DNA of 64,000 bases from FACHB-T130 sp042747725 (GCF_042747725.1 NZ_JBHZGO010000085.1:1-64000); one strand, 5' to 3'; positions 29,302-38,989 are shown, numbered from the stretch's first letter. Notes: generated by a model not told the origin, from the letters alone. A program made the numbers and translations.

Positions 29302-29767
29302 TGCTGGACACTTCCATTGAGAAGTTATGCCGAATCCAGCTAATTACTCCCTTCATTCGCAACTAATGATGCCAGCCTGAAATTATCTTTAGATTAAGGA
29401 GTTCTTAGCAATTGATCAAAAGATTTTATTTTCCTTCATTCATGAACTATTGACGGCAGTCAGAAGCCTTTTGACAAAAGACTTCTGACGCCAGCTTTAT
29501 TGGTATTTGTTTGAATAACATAGAAAATTTATATGTACATCTTCCTTAAGTATAATGTAAGAGTGTGAAGTTTTCGGGTAGATGCTACTCACTAGAGCTG
29601 GGTGTGAAAGGAATCTGATGTAGGTCAGCTGCTTGGCAAATTCATCTTCGCGGCTTTATATAAAACTTGTCTATCATCCTTTCTAGTTAGGAAAAAGTCT
29701 GCCTTGGTACCGATGGAGAGAAGCAGGCAAACCTGATGAACTGAAGATAACGTTAACAACTTGATTA
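29302..29767. other. divergent intergenic region
   Basis: 466 bases between the divergently read kinase and the saccharopine-dehydrogenase-like gene. It is AT-rich with no gene. An imperfect direct and inverted arrangement of cttctgacg/gcagtcagaagcc occurs around 29455-29490 and could be a small hairpin. Promoters in both directions are expected. Confidence 0.45.
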
Positions 29768-30895
29768 ATGACACGGGTTTTAATTCTGGGAGGAAGCGGA
29801 CGGATTGGTAGCAATGTGGCGGCGGATATCGTCGCTCACACACAGGCGCAAATTACCGTTACCGGCAGAAACCCAATCGGAGCGCACGGTGTTGCAACCT
29901 TGCCAACGTTGGTCAGTGAAAAGCTGGGATCGCAAGTGCAATTTCGAGTTTTGGATTTAGCGGATCGAGAAGCGTTGAGGGATGCGATCGCCTCTTGCGA
30001 TCTAGTAATCCACTGTGCGGGGCCGTTTCACTACCGAGATGTCCAAGTGCTAAAAACCTGTATAGAAATGGGTGTCAACTATCTGGATGTCAGCGATCAC
30101 CCATCTTTTACTCGCAAAGTTTTGGATTACCGAGACGAAGCCGCCGCCGCTGGAGTTACGGCAATTATTAACACGGGTATTTTCCCCGGTATTTCTAATA
30201 GCATGGTACGCCAGGGCGTCGAGCAACTAGATGAGACAGAACGCATTCATCTGAGCTATCTAGTATCGGGGTCGGGGGGTGCTGGCATTACGGTGATGCG
30301 AACTACATTTCTAGGGCTACAAAGCCCTTTTAAAGCTTGGATAGATGGTCAATGGCAGATAATCAAGCCGTATAGCGATCGCGAAACCATTGAATTTCCT
30401 CCTCCCTATGGTCGCATCGGCGTTTACTGGTTTGATATGCCAGAAGCCTTCACGCTACCCGACACCTTTCCCGTTAAAACTGTCATCACCAAATTTGGTA
30501 CAGTTCCCGATTTTTACAATTATCTAACTTGGAGCGTTGCCCACTGGTGGCCCTCTAGCTGGCTCAACAACCCAAAAGTCATCGAATTTTTAGCTCGCGT
30601 CAGCCACCGCATGACAGATTTTAGCGATCGCTTCACCGGCATCGGTGTAGCAATTCGGTCTGAAGTCAGCGGTCATAAAGATGGTCAGCCAGCAAGTTAT
30701 TGCTCAACTTTAGTGCATGAAAATACAGCCGTAGCAGCCGGTTATGGCACCGGCACGCTTGCCGAGTTATTGTTGGCAGGAAAACTAAAAAAACCAGGCG
30801 TCTGGCCCGTAGAACAGGCACTTTCCACTGATTTATTTGAACAAACTATGCAGAGCCGAGGAATAAAAATTCATCATGAATGGTTGAAAAAATAA
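29768..30895 (+). CDS. saccharopine dehydrogenase-like NAD(P)-binding oxidoreductase
   Basis: The 375-residue protein has an N-terminal Rossmann fold (VLILGGSGRIGSNVAADIV, residues 4-22, then TVTGRNP) and family segments ASCDLVIHCAGPFHYRDVQV and GVNYLDVSDHPSFTRKV. It belongs to the trans-acting saccharopine dehydrogenase-like family widely found in cyanobacteria and plants; the reaction in this subgroup is not established. It is monocistronic as far as visible. Confidence 0.85.
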   Translation: MTRVLILGGSGRIGSNVAADIVAHTQAQITVTGRNPIGAHGVATLPTLVSEKLGSQVQFRVLDLADREALRDAIASCDLVIHCAGPFHYRDVQVLKTCIEMGVNYLDVSDHPSFTRKVLDYRDEAAAAGVTAIINTGIFPGISNSMVRQGVEQLDETERIHLSYLVSGSGGAGITVMRTTFLGLQSPFKAWIDGQWQIIKPYSDRETIEFPPPYGRIGVYWFDMPEAFTLPDTFPVKTVITKFGTVPDFYNYLTWSVAHWWPSSWLNNPKVIEFLARVSHRMTDFSDRFTGIGVAIRSEVSGHKDGQPASYCSTLVHENTAVAAGYGTGTLAELLLAGKLKKPGVWPVEQALSTDLFEQTMQSRGIKIHHEWLKK

Positions 30896-31031
30896 ACGAA
30901 TGTATCCTGCGGCAGAAGGCACAGATGTAACTAGATAAGTACGATGCATTTCGTACTTGTAAATTGTGTTAGTAGTCATATCTACTCGCGCATCATCAAG
31001 TCTCACAAAAAGCAATTGAGAGGAAATTTCC

Positions 31032-31388
31032 ATGCAACGAATTTTATTGGCTTTAAAACAAAGATTGCATAAGAATATTTTTGTTTTAGGTTTGATGACT
31101 TTAATCAGTGTGGCAAGTTTATTCATCGCCGCACAGCCTAGTTATGCAGTGTTACATTCAAAAAACAAGCTGACACCAGACGAAAGGGTTGACCGCGCCT
31201 ACCAATATAGCGAAGCAACAGGTTTGCTCGAAGAGGATAAGCAAAACTCAGGAAACGCTAATGAACCCTTTAACTATAATGAGAAGGCAAACGAAAAAAC
31301 TGTAATCAAGTCCAAAGAAGAAAATAACGAGCCTAACTTAATAGAAAAAGCGCAAGACCTGATTCAAAAGGTCACAGGCAACGACTAA
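31032..31388 (+). CDS. small exported protein, possibly low-temperature-induced type
   Basis: The 118-residue protein has a signal peptide (MQRILLALKQRLHKN then IFVLGLMTLISVASLFI, cleavage near AQPSYA). A charged, Asn/Glu/Lys-rich mature part ends EKAQDLIQKVTGND. A good Shine-Dalgarno sequence (gagagga) precedes the ATG. The C-terminal pattern reminds me of cyanobacterial low-temperature-induced (LTI) proteins, but similarity is short and this is a tentative call. Confidence 0.6.
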   Translation: MQRILLALKQRLHKNIFVLGLMTLISVASLFIAAQPSYAVLHSKNKLTPDERVDRAYQYSEATGLLEEDKQNSGNANEPFNYNEKANEKTVIKSKEENNEPNLIEKAQDLIQKVTGND

Positions 31389-31404
31389 ATCCAATCTTTA
31401 GCAT

Positions 31405-31525
31405 TCTAAGGGTACGGGATTGTCAGTTGTAGGTTGGGTTGAGGAACGAAACCCAACAAATGCTTATGCAGTGCAGGCTGGATTTCGTTGCCTCAACCCA
31501 ACCTACTAGCTTTGTACCCCTAGAA
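31405..31525. repeat. long nested inverted repeat (GTAGGTTGGGTTGAGG family)
   Basis: An inner hairpin (31429-31506) is formed by GTAGGTTGGGTTGAGG and its complement CCTCAACCCAACCTAC. It is enclosed by an outer pair, TCTAAGGGTAC and GTACCCCTAGA. It fills the gap between two convergent genes and may double as a bidirectional terminator. Related copies are at 41931-42004 and 46151-46440. Confidence 0.75.
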
Positions 31526-31528
31526 TTA

Positions 31529-32017
31529 CTAGCGATTAAAGGTAAAACGACCATTCACCTTTTCACCATTAATTTCAGAGAGAAAAACCACTTTATACTC
31601 CCCTGATGCTGGTTCGGGTAGCAAAACAGCGTAGTGTTTACCCTGAACATCGTATTTCATATCTAGGGTTTTTTGACCCCCATTGGGTAACTGAACTTGA
31701 GCCGTCACTTTAGCATTAGAAACTGCTTCGTGGGTGTCACCTTTCTGAAGATAAAAATCTAAGTGAGTGCCATTAGCTTCTTTTTCAGGCACAAACTCTA
31801 AATGATATTTTCCCGCCTCGACGACTTTACCCCCTTTGGACGGTTGTGAATGATCGGCTTTGGTTGCCGTTTCTGAAGGAGAAACAGCAGGAAGACTCGT
31901 TTTCGCCTCTGTGGGACTATTATCAGGTTTCGCTGCCTGCTGTTCGCCAGTGCAAGCGCCCAAAACCATTAAACCGACACTACTCAAAACAATTAAACTT
32001 GCCTTCAATAATTTCAT
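31529..32017 (-). CDS. putative lipoprotein associated with the RND pump
   Basis: The 162-residue product starts MKLLKASLIVLSSVGLMVLG and has a lipobox ending in VLGAC. A Ser/Thr/Pro-rich linker follows, then a beta-rich domain (GKYHLEFVPEKEANGTHLDF, TAQVQLPNGGQKTL, PEPASGEYKVVFLSEINGEK). The start at 32017 is chosen because the signal peptide begins there; the open frame extends 22 codons upstream with basic, non-family sequence. It lies 49 bases after the RND gene in the same direction, which suggests a periplasmic role in metal export. Confidence 0.75.
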   Translation of the reverse strand: MKLLKASLIVLSSVGLMVLGACTGEQQAAKPDNSPTEAKTSLPAVSPSETATKADHSQPSKGGKVVEAGKYHLEFVPEKEANGTHLDFYLQKGDTHEAVSNAKVTAQVQLPNGGQKTLDMKYDVQGKHYAVLLPEPASGEYKVVFLSEINGEKVNGRFTFNR

Positions 32018-32066
32018 TTTCTCTTCGCGTCCTTTGCGTCTTTGTGGTTTAAATTCTTCTTGCAAC

Positions 32067-35000
32067 TTATAATTCAGACACAAGCTTTACCTGTTTCGGC
32101 AGCAAAACTTTGCCAAACTTGGCATACAAAGCGGGTAGAACTAACAGCGTCAACGCCGTAGAAGTAAACAACCCTCCTAACACAACTACCGCCAACGGTT
32201 GTAGGATTTCCTTTCCTGCGCCGCCTCCCACTACCAGAGGTGCTAATCCTAAAGCGGAGGTAAAAGCCGTCATCAGAATGGCATTGAGCCGTTCCATCGA
32301 ACCTTGAATGATTACTTCCCAAAAAGGCATTCCCGTGGCAAATTTAGCGTTGTAATTATCAACTAATAACAATCCATTGCGAGTGGCAACTCCAAATAAA
32401 GTAATAAAGCCAACTAGAGAGGCGACGGAAATAATCCCACCCGTTAGTGCTACTGAAATTACACCTCCCACCAATGCCAAGGGCAAATTAATCATAATCA
32501 TCGCGGTTGAGGGGATGGACTTAACAGACAAGTAGATTAATACCGTAATCACCACAAACGCGATCGCGCTGAATATCAAGATATTTTGAGTAGCGCGTTC
32601 TTCCGACTCAAATTGACCGCCGTATTGGATAAAGTAACCAGCAGGTAATTGCACTTGTTGTTTAACTTTGGCTCTAATTTCATCAACGACAGAGCGCAAA
32701 TCTCGACCGCTAGCATTAGAGGAGACGACAATTAAGCGGGAAACATTCTCCCGGTTGATGGTATTCGGTCCAGTACCGTAGCCAATTTTTGCTACCTGAG
32801 CTAAGGGAATCTTTTGATTTGTTGGTGTACTCACTAATAAATTGCGGATGCTTTCTAGATTGCGCCTCGCATCTTCTTTTAACCATACAACGAGGTCAAA
32901 AGTTTGTTGTTCCTCCAAAACTTGAGAAACTACACGTCCATTGAGTGCAGTTTCAATAGTTTCGGAAAGTTCTCCTACCGATAATCCATAACGAGCCGCT
33001 TGTTGGCGATCAAACTGGATTTGTACCTGTCTAATTGGCAGTTGGGGTTCGAGTTGCAAGTCTACGACACCCTCAACAGTTTTCATAATCTCTTCGACTT
33101 GTTTACCAAGAGTGCGGAGTTGTTCTAAATCCGGACCAAAAATTTTGACAGCGATCGCACTCCTCACCCCTGACAGCACCTCATCCATGCGGTGAGAGAT
33201 AAATCCGCCAATATTCGGCGCAACTCCTGGTAATTTGGCAAATTCTGCTCTTAGCTTTTCAATACTTCCTTGCCGGTCTTTTATCCCTTGTTCGCTCAGT
33301 TCTACATCTAAGTGTGCTAAATTGACACCCGCCGCATCCGCATCTCCGGGTGCCCTTCCTGAGCGTAACTGGATAAAATCAAACCGGGGGTCATCCTTGA
33401 GCGCATCCTGAAGGGCAAAACCGGCGCGATTAGTTGCTTCTAGGGAGACACCGGGATAGAGAGTCAGGGTGTTGACGAGCGATCGCTCTTGGAACTCCGG
33501 TAAAAACACCCGTCCCAACGAGGGGACAATTAAAATTGCAGCCACTAAACTCGCCACAGCAACTCCCAAAATCAGCTGAGAATTCCGCAAAGAAAACATT
33601 AAAAACGGACGATAAAGTCCTTTAAAAAATCTCGCCACCCAAGGTTCTTTTTCTGGTAAGCGACCGTGAGGCAGTAAGATGGCACATAAAGCTGGAGTAA
33701 TAGTGAGTGCGGTAACGCTAGAAGCCAGAACTGCTACTAAATAAGCCACTCCCATCGGTGTAAAAATGCGACCTTCCACACCCGCGAGGGCGAAAATTGG
33801 CGAGAAGACGACTACGGTAATTAAAGTGGCACCAAATAGAGAATCACGCACCTCCTGACAACCTTCAAAGACAACTTCTAATGGTGACTTTGGTTTCTCT
33901 GCCAGCTTATTTTCTCGCAAGCTACGGTAGACATTTTCGGCATCTACAATGGCATCATCAACGGCTGAGCCAATCGCAACTGCTAAGCCTCCCAGAGTCA
34001 TCGTATTCAGACCGTATCCCAGCCAATTTAACGCCAACAATCCTAACAGCAAAGACAAGGGAAGTGCGGTAAGACTCACAACAAGAGTGCGCCAATTCAT
34101 CAAAAACGGGATAAGAATAAAGGCAACAATAATACTGCCTTCAAATAGCGCTTCCCGGACATTTTCAATCGAGGCGTCAATAAAGTCTTCTTGACGGAAA
34201 GTAACCGTCATTTTTACATCCGGAGGTAAACTCGATTTCACCTCTTTCATTGCCGCCTCAATGGCACGAGTGACAGTGGGAGTATCGGCTTGTGGCTGTT
34301 TGTTAACCATGACCACAATTGCCTTTTTGCCATTAAAACTGCCATCGCCACGCTTGAGTGCGGCACCAATTTTGACTTCAGCGACCTCGCCTAATCTAAT
34401 CGGTGTTCCATTCCGAGAGGTAATCACTGATTGTCGCAAGTCTTCAATCGACTCAATCCGTCCAACACCGCGAATTAATAACTCTTGATCTGGGTTGATC
34501 AAAAATCCACCCGGAGCGTTAACATTGGCTTTCTCTGCGGCTTCAGTCACGTCCTGCAAAGATACATCAAAAGCTTTCAACTTTGCGGAATCGACTAATA
34601 TTTGATACTGGCGAATATCACCCCCATAAGCGATTACCTGCGAGACGCCAGGAACCGCTAAAAGGCGGTTTGTCACCTGCCAATCTACGATACGTCTGAC
34701 CTCCATCAAGTCAGTGCTGAGTGAATTTGCTTGTTGCCTGTTGCCTTCATCAACAGTGAAAGCATATTGCAATACAGTGCCGATTGGAGAACTAATCGGA
34801 GAAATTTGCGGTGAATCAACACTTCCTGGCAGCTTTTCTTGCGCTTGCTGCAATCGTTCTGTCACCAATTGTCGGGCTTGATAAATATCAGTTTCCCAGT
34901 TGAAGATAACTTTCACAACTGAAAGTCCCACCGCTGAAGCGGAGCGTACTGTTGTGACGCCGGGAGTCCCATTAATAGCACTTTCAATCGGTAAAGTAAC

Positions 35001-35192
35001 CAGAGATTCTACTTCTTCTGGTGCTAATCCGGGGGCTTCAGTTTGAATTTCGACTTGGGGTGGAGCAAAGCTGGGAAATACATCCACCGGCATTTGCGAC
35101 GCCACGCGAAATATCCAAACTGTCACCAGCATGGCGGCGAGGACAACTAGCCAGCGTTGTTTAATAGACCACTTAATGATGGTACTGAGCAT
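32067..35192 (-). CDS. RND-family efflux permease (heavy-metal CzcA/CusA-like)
   Basis: The 1041-residue inner-membrane proton-driven pump has the first membrane helix at 10-30, the periplasmic porter domain start VDVFPSFAPPQVEIQTEAPG, the TM2-TM6 bundle at about 340-530 (including TMTLGGLAVAIGSAVDDAIV then DAENVYRSLRE) and a second symmetrical half. The acidic residues of the fourth helix region fit a proton relay, though the DFG form of classical CzcA is absent. Its partners here are the membrane-fusion protein at 36957 and the downstream lipoprotein. Metal specificity (Cu, Ag, Ni, Co or Zn) is not decided by sequence; the neighbouring copper-binding proteins favour copper. Confidence 0.9.
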   Translation of the reverse strand: MLSTIIKWSIKQRWLVVLAAMLVTVWIFRVASQMPVDVFPSFAPPQVEIQTEAPGLAPEEVESLVTLPIESAINGTPGVTTVRSASAVGLSVVKVIFNWETDIYQARQLVTERLQQAQEKLPGSVDSPQISPISSPIGTVLQYAFTVDEGNRQQANSLSTDLMEVRRIVDWQVTNRLLAVPGVSQVIAYGGDIRQYQILVDSAKLKAFDVSLQDVTEAAEKANVNAPGGFLINPDQELLIRGVGRIESIEDLRQSVITSRNGTPIRLGEVAEVKIGAALKRGDGSFNGKKAIVVMVNKQPQADTPTVTRAIEAAMKEVKSSLPPDVKMTVTFRQEDFIDASIENVREALFEGSIIVAFILIPFLMNWRTLVVSLTALPLSLLLGLLALNWLGYGLNTMTLGGLAVAIGSAVDDAIVDAENVYRSLRENKLAEKPKSPLEVVFEGCQEVRDSLFGATLITVVVFSPIFALAGVEGRIFTPMGVAYLVAVLASSVTALTITPALCAILLPHGRLPEKEPWVARFFKGLYRPFLMFSLRNSQLILGVAVASLVAAILIVPSLGRVFLPEFQERSLVNTLTLYPGVSLEATNRAGFALQDALKDDPRFDFIQLRSGRAPGDADAAGVNLAHLDVELSEQGIKDRQGSIEKLRAEFAKLPGVAPNIGGFISHRMDEVLSGVRSAIAVKIFGPDLEQLRTLGKQVEEIMKTVEGVVDLQLEPQLPIRQVQIQFDRQQAARYGLSVGELSETIETALNGRVVSQVLEEQQTFDLVVWLKEDARRNLESIRNLLVSTPTNQKIPLAQVAKIGYGTGPNTINRENVSRLIVVSSNASGRDLRSVVDEIRAKVKQQVQLPAGYFIQYGGQFESEERATQNILIFSAIAFVVITVLIYLSVKSIPSTAMIMINLPLALVGGVISVALTGGIISVASLVGFITLFGVATRNGLLLVDNYNAKFATGMPFWEVIIQGSMERLNAILMTAFTSALGLAPLVVGGGAGKEILQPLAVVVLGGLFTSTALTLLVLPALYAKFGKVLLPKQVKLVSEL

Positions 35193-35241
35193 TTGTCAGT
35201 TGTTGTCGTGAGAATCCCTTTTTAATAGTTGACACAGCAAA

Positions 35242-35259
35242 ATGAAATCAGGATGAAAT
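35242..35259. promoter_or_regulatory. direct-repeat operator upstream of the RND gene
   Basis: The sequence ATGAAATCAGGATGAAAT is two copies of ATGAAAT with 11-bp periodicity (ATTTCAT-N4-ATTTCAT on the pump's strand), 50 bases upstream of the RND start codon. The same element precedes three other transcription units of this island, so it is probably the site of its OmpR-type regulator. Confidence 0.7.
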
Positions 35260-36122
35260 TCAAGCTAAGAAGTAGAGGAGTTGTGCGTAGGATAGCAATT
35301 ATTGGGGTGATGCTCGTAATCGTCGCAGTAGTAGCGGCGGGAGTGTTAGCCTGGGCTGCATGGAAGCAACACCAGCGACAAGAGGAGCAACGACGCGAAC
35401 AAGACAAACATCAACGATTAGCTCAGCGAGAAGAAGCAAGAAAGCTGGAAAACTTAAATCAGCAGCGATTAGCTCAGCGAGAAGAAGCAAGAAAGCTGGA
35501 AAACTTAAATCAGCCGCAGCCGAAGAATCAAGAAACAACCATCCAGTCACCGCCACTGAGAAGTTTGATTGGTGAGACTGAAGATGGTATGCGCGACTTG
35601 AAACCATCTATCAATGAGTTTTTCGCAAAGCCTGCAACTCCACAAAGTAAGCCAACGTTAGCTTCAAAACTAGCCGATCTTCTAGCATCTAGAAGATGGA
35701 AAGAAGCTGACGAAGAAACGCTCAGGATTCGGCTTCAAGTGGCAGGTCGAGAAAAAGAAGGTTGGCTGGATGTAGCATCCATCGAAAAATTCCCCTATGA
35801 AGACCTTCGCGCTATCGACCAACTTTGGTTAAAATCCTCTGATGGACGCTTTGGATATAGTGTACAAAAGCAAATTTGGAAAAGCGTAGGAGGAAATCTC
35901 AACGCTAGCGATCAAATTTACGAACCTTTTAGCGATCGCGTAGGATGGCGCGTGAATAAAAACTGCCTACAAGTCGATGACCTTACCTTCAATTCCTCAG
36001 CTCTCGATGGACATCTGCCTGCTGTTGCTATCAGGTTGGGTGGGTTGAGTTGGGGTGTGACTGGGTTTTGGTGGGAAAAGAGACAAGCATACGTGTTTCT
36101 TCTCTCTGACAAAGACAGGTAG
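35253..36122 (+). CDS. membrane-anchored GUN4-domain protein
   Basis: The C-terminal 140 residues are a GUN4 domain: RRWKEADEETLRIRLQVAG, EGWLDVASIEKFPYEDLRAI, DQLWLKSSDGRFGYSVQKQI and then WKSVGG, FSDRVGWRV. GUN4 binds Mg-chelatase porphyrins; relatives with other N-termini are common in cyanobacteria. Here an N-terminal membrane helix (IAIIGVMLVIVAVVAAGVLA) is followed by a charged coiled-coil with a 17-residue repeat in two copies. The start is uncertain: TTG at 35229 or ATG at 35253, the latter lying within the operator of the divergent RND gene. No clear Shine-Dalgarno sequence for either. Confidence 0.85.
   Translation: MKFKLRSRGVVRRIAIIGVMLVIVAVVAAGVLAWAAWKQHQRQEEQRREQDKHQRLAQREEARKLENLNQQRLAQREEARKLENLNQPQPKNQETTIQSPPLRSLIGETEDGMRDLKPSINEFFAKPATPQSKPTLASKLADLLASRRWKEADEETLRIRLQVAGREKEGWLDVASIEKFPYEDLRAIDQLWLKSSDGRFGYSVQKQIWKSVGGNLNASDQIYEPFSDRVGWRVNKNCLQVDDLTFNSSALDGHLPAVAIRLGGLSWGVTGFWWEKRQAYVFLLSDKDR
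35415..35516 (+). repeat. 51-bp tandem duplication in the GUN4-domain gene
   Basis: Two nearly identical 51-bp units, starting with cgattagctcagcgagaaga at 35415 and 35466, encode RLAQREEARKLENLNQ twice. The near identity of the DNA points to a recent in-frame duplication that lengthens the coiled-coil linker. Confidence 0.85.
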
Positions 36123-36165
36123 ATTGTAAAATTCTCTCGCTCGTCACTTACACAAATTAAATCCG

Positions 36166-36864
36166 CTAACTCAGAGTTTCCGGGTCAATACCCCTTTTCC
36201 GTAGTAACTCTAGCAACCGATCCCCTCGTTGCTGCTCTTTCTGTGCCCGTTCATCTGGCGTTGGGAATCGATTACCCTCCTCGTCATACCAGTAAAGCCA
36301 TTCCCGCTGACAGCGATCGTGTGTGCCAATCTCGCGCCCAATTCCTAAGCCAATCTCCGGCATCCAGATAGGTTCCCCCGGTTGACGTACATATTTCCCG
36401 TCCACCAAGCGATAAACCTCTAAGGGGTCATGTTTGTCGCGCCGCCAATAATCGGGGTTGTAAACGCAATAGTACAACACCCCTAATCGGGCATAATCGG
36501 TAATTTTCTCGTCGTATTCTCCCCCGTAGGTTTTGGAAACGATTTCTAAGACCCAAGTTGGGACAATGTTATTTTCTTCCCAAACGATGTAACTTGGTCG
36601 TAACTTGCCATTTTTGAGGCGCGGTACTCCCAAACTCAGGAAACTATCGGGAACTATGGCAATTCTAGGATTTCTCCCACTTGTATGGTAAATGCCCATA
36701 TTAACGCCGAAAAACCAGTCGTTACGACTAGCCCACAGCCAATTTAAAATTATCCTCAGCAAGGTGGGGATGAGGATTTGCAATTCATGATCCACTGGAG
36801 TGTCGTCAGAATCTGGTAGTTCGTCACTAGAGGGCAGATTTTGCAGCGGATTGTAGTTTACCAT
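36166..36864 (-). CDS. Uma2-family (DUF820) restriction-endonuclease-fold protein
   Basis: The 232-residue protein has family motifs IAIVPDSFLSLGVPR (metal-binding Asp), PTWVLEIVSKTYGGEYDEK (Glu and Lys) and YARLGVLYYCVYNPDYWR. A charged C-terminal tail ends in LLELLRKRGIDPETLS, the usual end of this family. It separates the two efflux genes, although it has no obvious link to metal export; such genes are dispersed throughout cyanobacterial genomes. Confidence 0.85.
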   Translation of the reverse strand: MVNYNPLQNLPSSDELPDSDDTPVDHELQILIPTLLRIILNWLWASRNDWFFGVNMGIYHTSGRNPRIAIVPDSFLSLGVPRLKNGKLRPSYIVWEENNIVPTWVLEIVSKTYGGEYDEKITDYARLGVLYYCVYNPDYWRRDKHDPLEVYRLVDGKYVRQPGEPIWMPEIGLGIGREIGTHDRCQREWLYWYDEEGNRFPTPDERAQKEQQRGDRLLELLRKRGIDPETLS

Positions 36865-36956
36865 AATGGCTCAAAGAGCAGCTTTATGACTGGATCTTAG
36901 CTTGAGCGGGCTTTGATGCTGCAAAAAGGCGCAATCAAATATTGCCCCTTTTTACG

Positions 36957-38564
36957 TTACTTTGGTATTGGTTGGTGGGAATTAGAGTCTTGAGTTTTGT
37001 TTGTTTGGGAAGTTGAGAAGTCAACTAAGCTAATCGCTGATGGCTGATTGCTACTGGTGCGGCGTCCTAACCAAAAGGCAACGAATGCGATCGCTCCCCC
37101 GGCTGGCAAAACCCACCAAGGAAGTGAGGGCTGAGGACTAAGGACTGAGGGCTGAGGAGTAGTTTTCTGCTCTCCTGCTCCCTTGCTTCCGCGTAAGGAC
37201 TGGGCGTAAAGTTGAATGGCTCCTTGGGTGACAATGCGATCGCCCTCAAACAAACTTCCCTTGACTTCAACTAAGTCTCCCATCGTTCGCCCCAAGGTGG
37301 CTTCAACTGGCTCAAAAGCGGTACCATTTTGCACGTAAACTAGCTGCCTGCCATTAGTTTCTACCACTGCTGAAGTGGGAATAACTAAGATAGGCGCGGG
37401 AGTTTGGTCGGTTAATACTTCCAATTCTGCAAACATCCCCGGCTTTAACTGTCCGCCAGGGTTATCCAGTTCGGCTTTGACTGGCACGACCCGCGTTTCC
37501 CCTTCTACAACCGAGCCAATCACCGCAATCTTGCCCTTGAAGGTGCGATTCGGCAAGCTAGTGACCTTCACGCTCACCCGTTGCCCAATTTTCACCTTAT
37601 TTAAATCTTTTTCGTAGATATTCGCCGTAGCCCACACCCGATTATTATTCAGGATGGTCATTAGCTTTGCCCCCGCCTCCTCCACCGATTGACCGAGGGT
37701 AATTTCCCGGTCGGCAACGGTGCCAGAAATGGGAGCCGTTACCGTCACCAGTCCTTGCTCATTGGCGCGGGTTCCCAGTTGTTGCAGCCGCGTCTGATAA
37801 GCGGCGTTACTCAGGCGAATCCGGGAATTTGCGACTTTTACAGCCGATTGGGCGCGTTTGAGTTGCGCTTCGGCTTCCAGAACTTCCCGACGGCTGGTTG
37901 CTTTGGTCAATTGGGTTTTGGCTTCTGCCAGGTGAGCAAGAGACTCCAGCATTTGGCGACGTGGCATCGCTCCGGCACGCGCCAACTCGCGATCGCGTTC
38001 ATACTGTTCTTGAGCGACTGCTAGTTCAGTGCGAGCTTGCTGAATATCTGCGGCGGCTATCTGCGAGTATCGCTGATAATTTTCTTGGGCTAGCTTTAAA
38101 TCTGCTTGCGCCTGTTGCAGATCCGCTTCGGCTTCGGCTCGTTTTTCTAGGGAACCTACGCGCAGTTCTACTAAGTCGGGTGCGGCGATGACGGCGACGA
38201 CTTTGCCTGCTTGCACTACTGCACCGGGTTCCACGAGAAGCTCAACGATTTTCCCCGCAGTCGGTGATGTCACTTCTGCTTTTTGGCTAGGCAAAGTTTC
38301 AATTTGACCCGTGGTTTTAATGCCAAAATCCAGCCGTTGTTGAGCGACTGGTTTTACCTCAATTCCCATCCGTTTTGCTGTTTGGGCATCCACTTGAATT
38401 CCTTGTGGAGTTCCTTGACTGGCTTCGGTTTCCCCATGAAATTCGTCCCCATGTCCAGCATGGGCGAGAACTGAGGTTGGTGCAGCCAGTAGCAGTAGGC
38501 TCAGAAGTGTCCCAAATAAGCGATCGCGTGCCTTAGATGGCTTGAAGCTTGCAAAAAAAAGCAT
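36957..38564 (-). CDS. periplasmic membrane-fusion (HlyD/CusB-like) efflux subunit
   Basis: The 535-residue adaptor joins the RND permease to an outer-membrane channel. It has an N-terminal signal region and a His-rich mature start (AHAGHGDEFHGE) that may bind metal. The lipoyl half-motif EVTSPTAGKIVELLVEPGAV is present, with a long alpha-helical hairpin rich in Ala, Gln and Glu (about 140-265), the second lipoyl half TVTAPISGTVADREITLGQS, and beta-barrel and membrane-proximal domains. A C-terminal membrane helix (LPWWVLPAGGAIAFVAFWLG) is unusual for the family and resembles cyanobacterial copper or nickel exporters. It has its own operator at 38711. Confidence 0.88.
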   Translation of the reverse strand: MLFFASFKPSKARDRLFGTLLSLLLLAAPTSVLAHAGHGDEFHGETEASQGTPQGIQVDAQTAKRMGIEVKPVAQQRLDFGIKTTGQIETLPSQKAEVTSPTAGKIVELLVEPGAVVQAGKVVAVIAAPDLVELRVGSLEKRAEAEADLQQAQADLKLAQENYQRYSQIAAADIQQARTELAVAQEQYERDRELARAGAMPRRQMLESLAHLAEAKTQLTKATSRREVLEAEAQLKRAQSAVKVANSRIRLSNAAYQTRLQQLGTRANEQGLVTVTAPISGTVADREITLGQSVEEAGAKLMTILNNNRVWATANIYEKDLNKVKIGQRVSVKVTSLPNRTFKGKIAVIGSVVEGETRVVPVKAELDNPGGQLKPGMFAELEVLTDQTPAPILVIPTSAVVETNGRQLVYVQNGTAFEPVEATLGRTMGDLVEVKGSLFEGDRIVTQGAIQLYAQSLRGSKGAGEQKTTPQPSVLSPQPSLPWWVLPAGGAIAFVAFWLGRRTSSNQPSAISLVDFSTSQTNKTQDSNSHQPIPK

Positions 38565-38710
38565 AACTAGGGGTTTCTTGCGTTTGGATGGGATACCGAG
38601 GTGTTAATTCAGCCCTCTAGCAAGGGCACTTGCCTACTGCCGAAATAATCAGCGATGCTGACCGCAACAGCGTTAAACCACCATCTAAAGATTTAAGTTT
38701 GCACAAAAGA

Positions 38711-38728
38711 ATGAAATTAGGATGAAAT
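38711..38728. promoter_or_regulatory. direct-repeat operator upstream of the membrane-fusion gene
   Basis: ATGAAATTAGGATGAAAT, the same two-copy ATGAAAT element as at the RND gene, 147 bases before the start codon of the membrane-fusion protein gene. The greater distance suggests a longer leader. Confidence 0.68.
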
Positions 38729-38757
38729 CCGGAACCTCACCCCTCCCCGTTCGCGGG

Positions 38758-38968
38758 GCTACGGTGTTCGCACAAGTGACTTATTTGTTGCTCAAAGCGC
38801 TCCCAGACCCAACCCCCCGCCCCTTCCCTCATAGGGAAGGGGCGCCATATTCAAAGCCCCTCTCCAGCCAAAAAAATTTATTCCTTTTCCCTCCCCTTGT
38901 AGGGGAGGGTTAGGGAGAGGTGGAGAGGGGTTTGGGGAGAGGTCTGCCGACTTGTGTGTACACGGTAG
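38758..38968. mobile_element. inverted-repeat element related to 15501-15731
   Basis: About 211 bp bounded by GCTACGGTGTTCGCACAAGT on the left and ACTTGTGTGTACACGGTAG on the right, inverted copies of each other with a few mismatches and matching the ends of the element at 15501. The inside contains palindromic ccctctcc/ggagaggg runs. It lies between the operator at 38711 and the DUF305 gene. Confidence 0.6.
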
Positions 38969-38989
38969 GTTCACGGGGAGGCAGAAATC

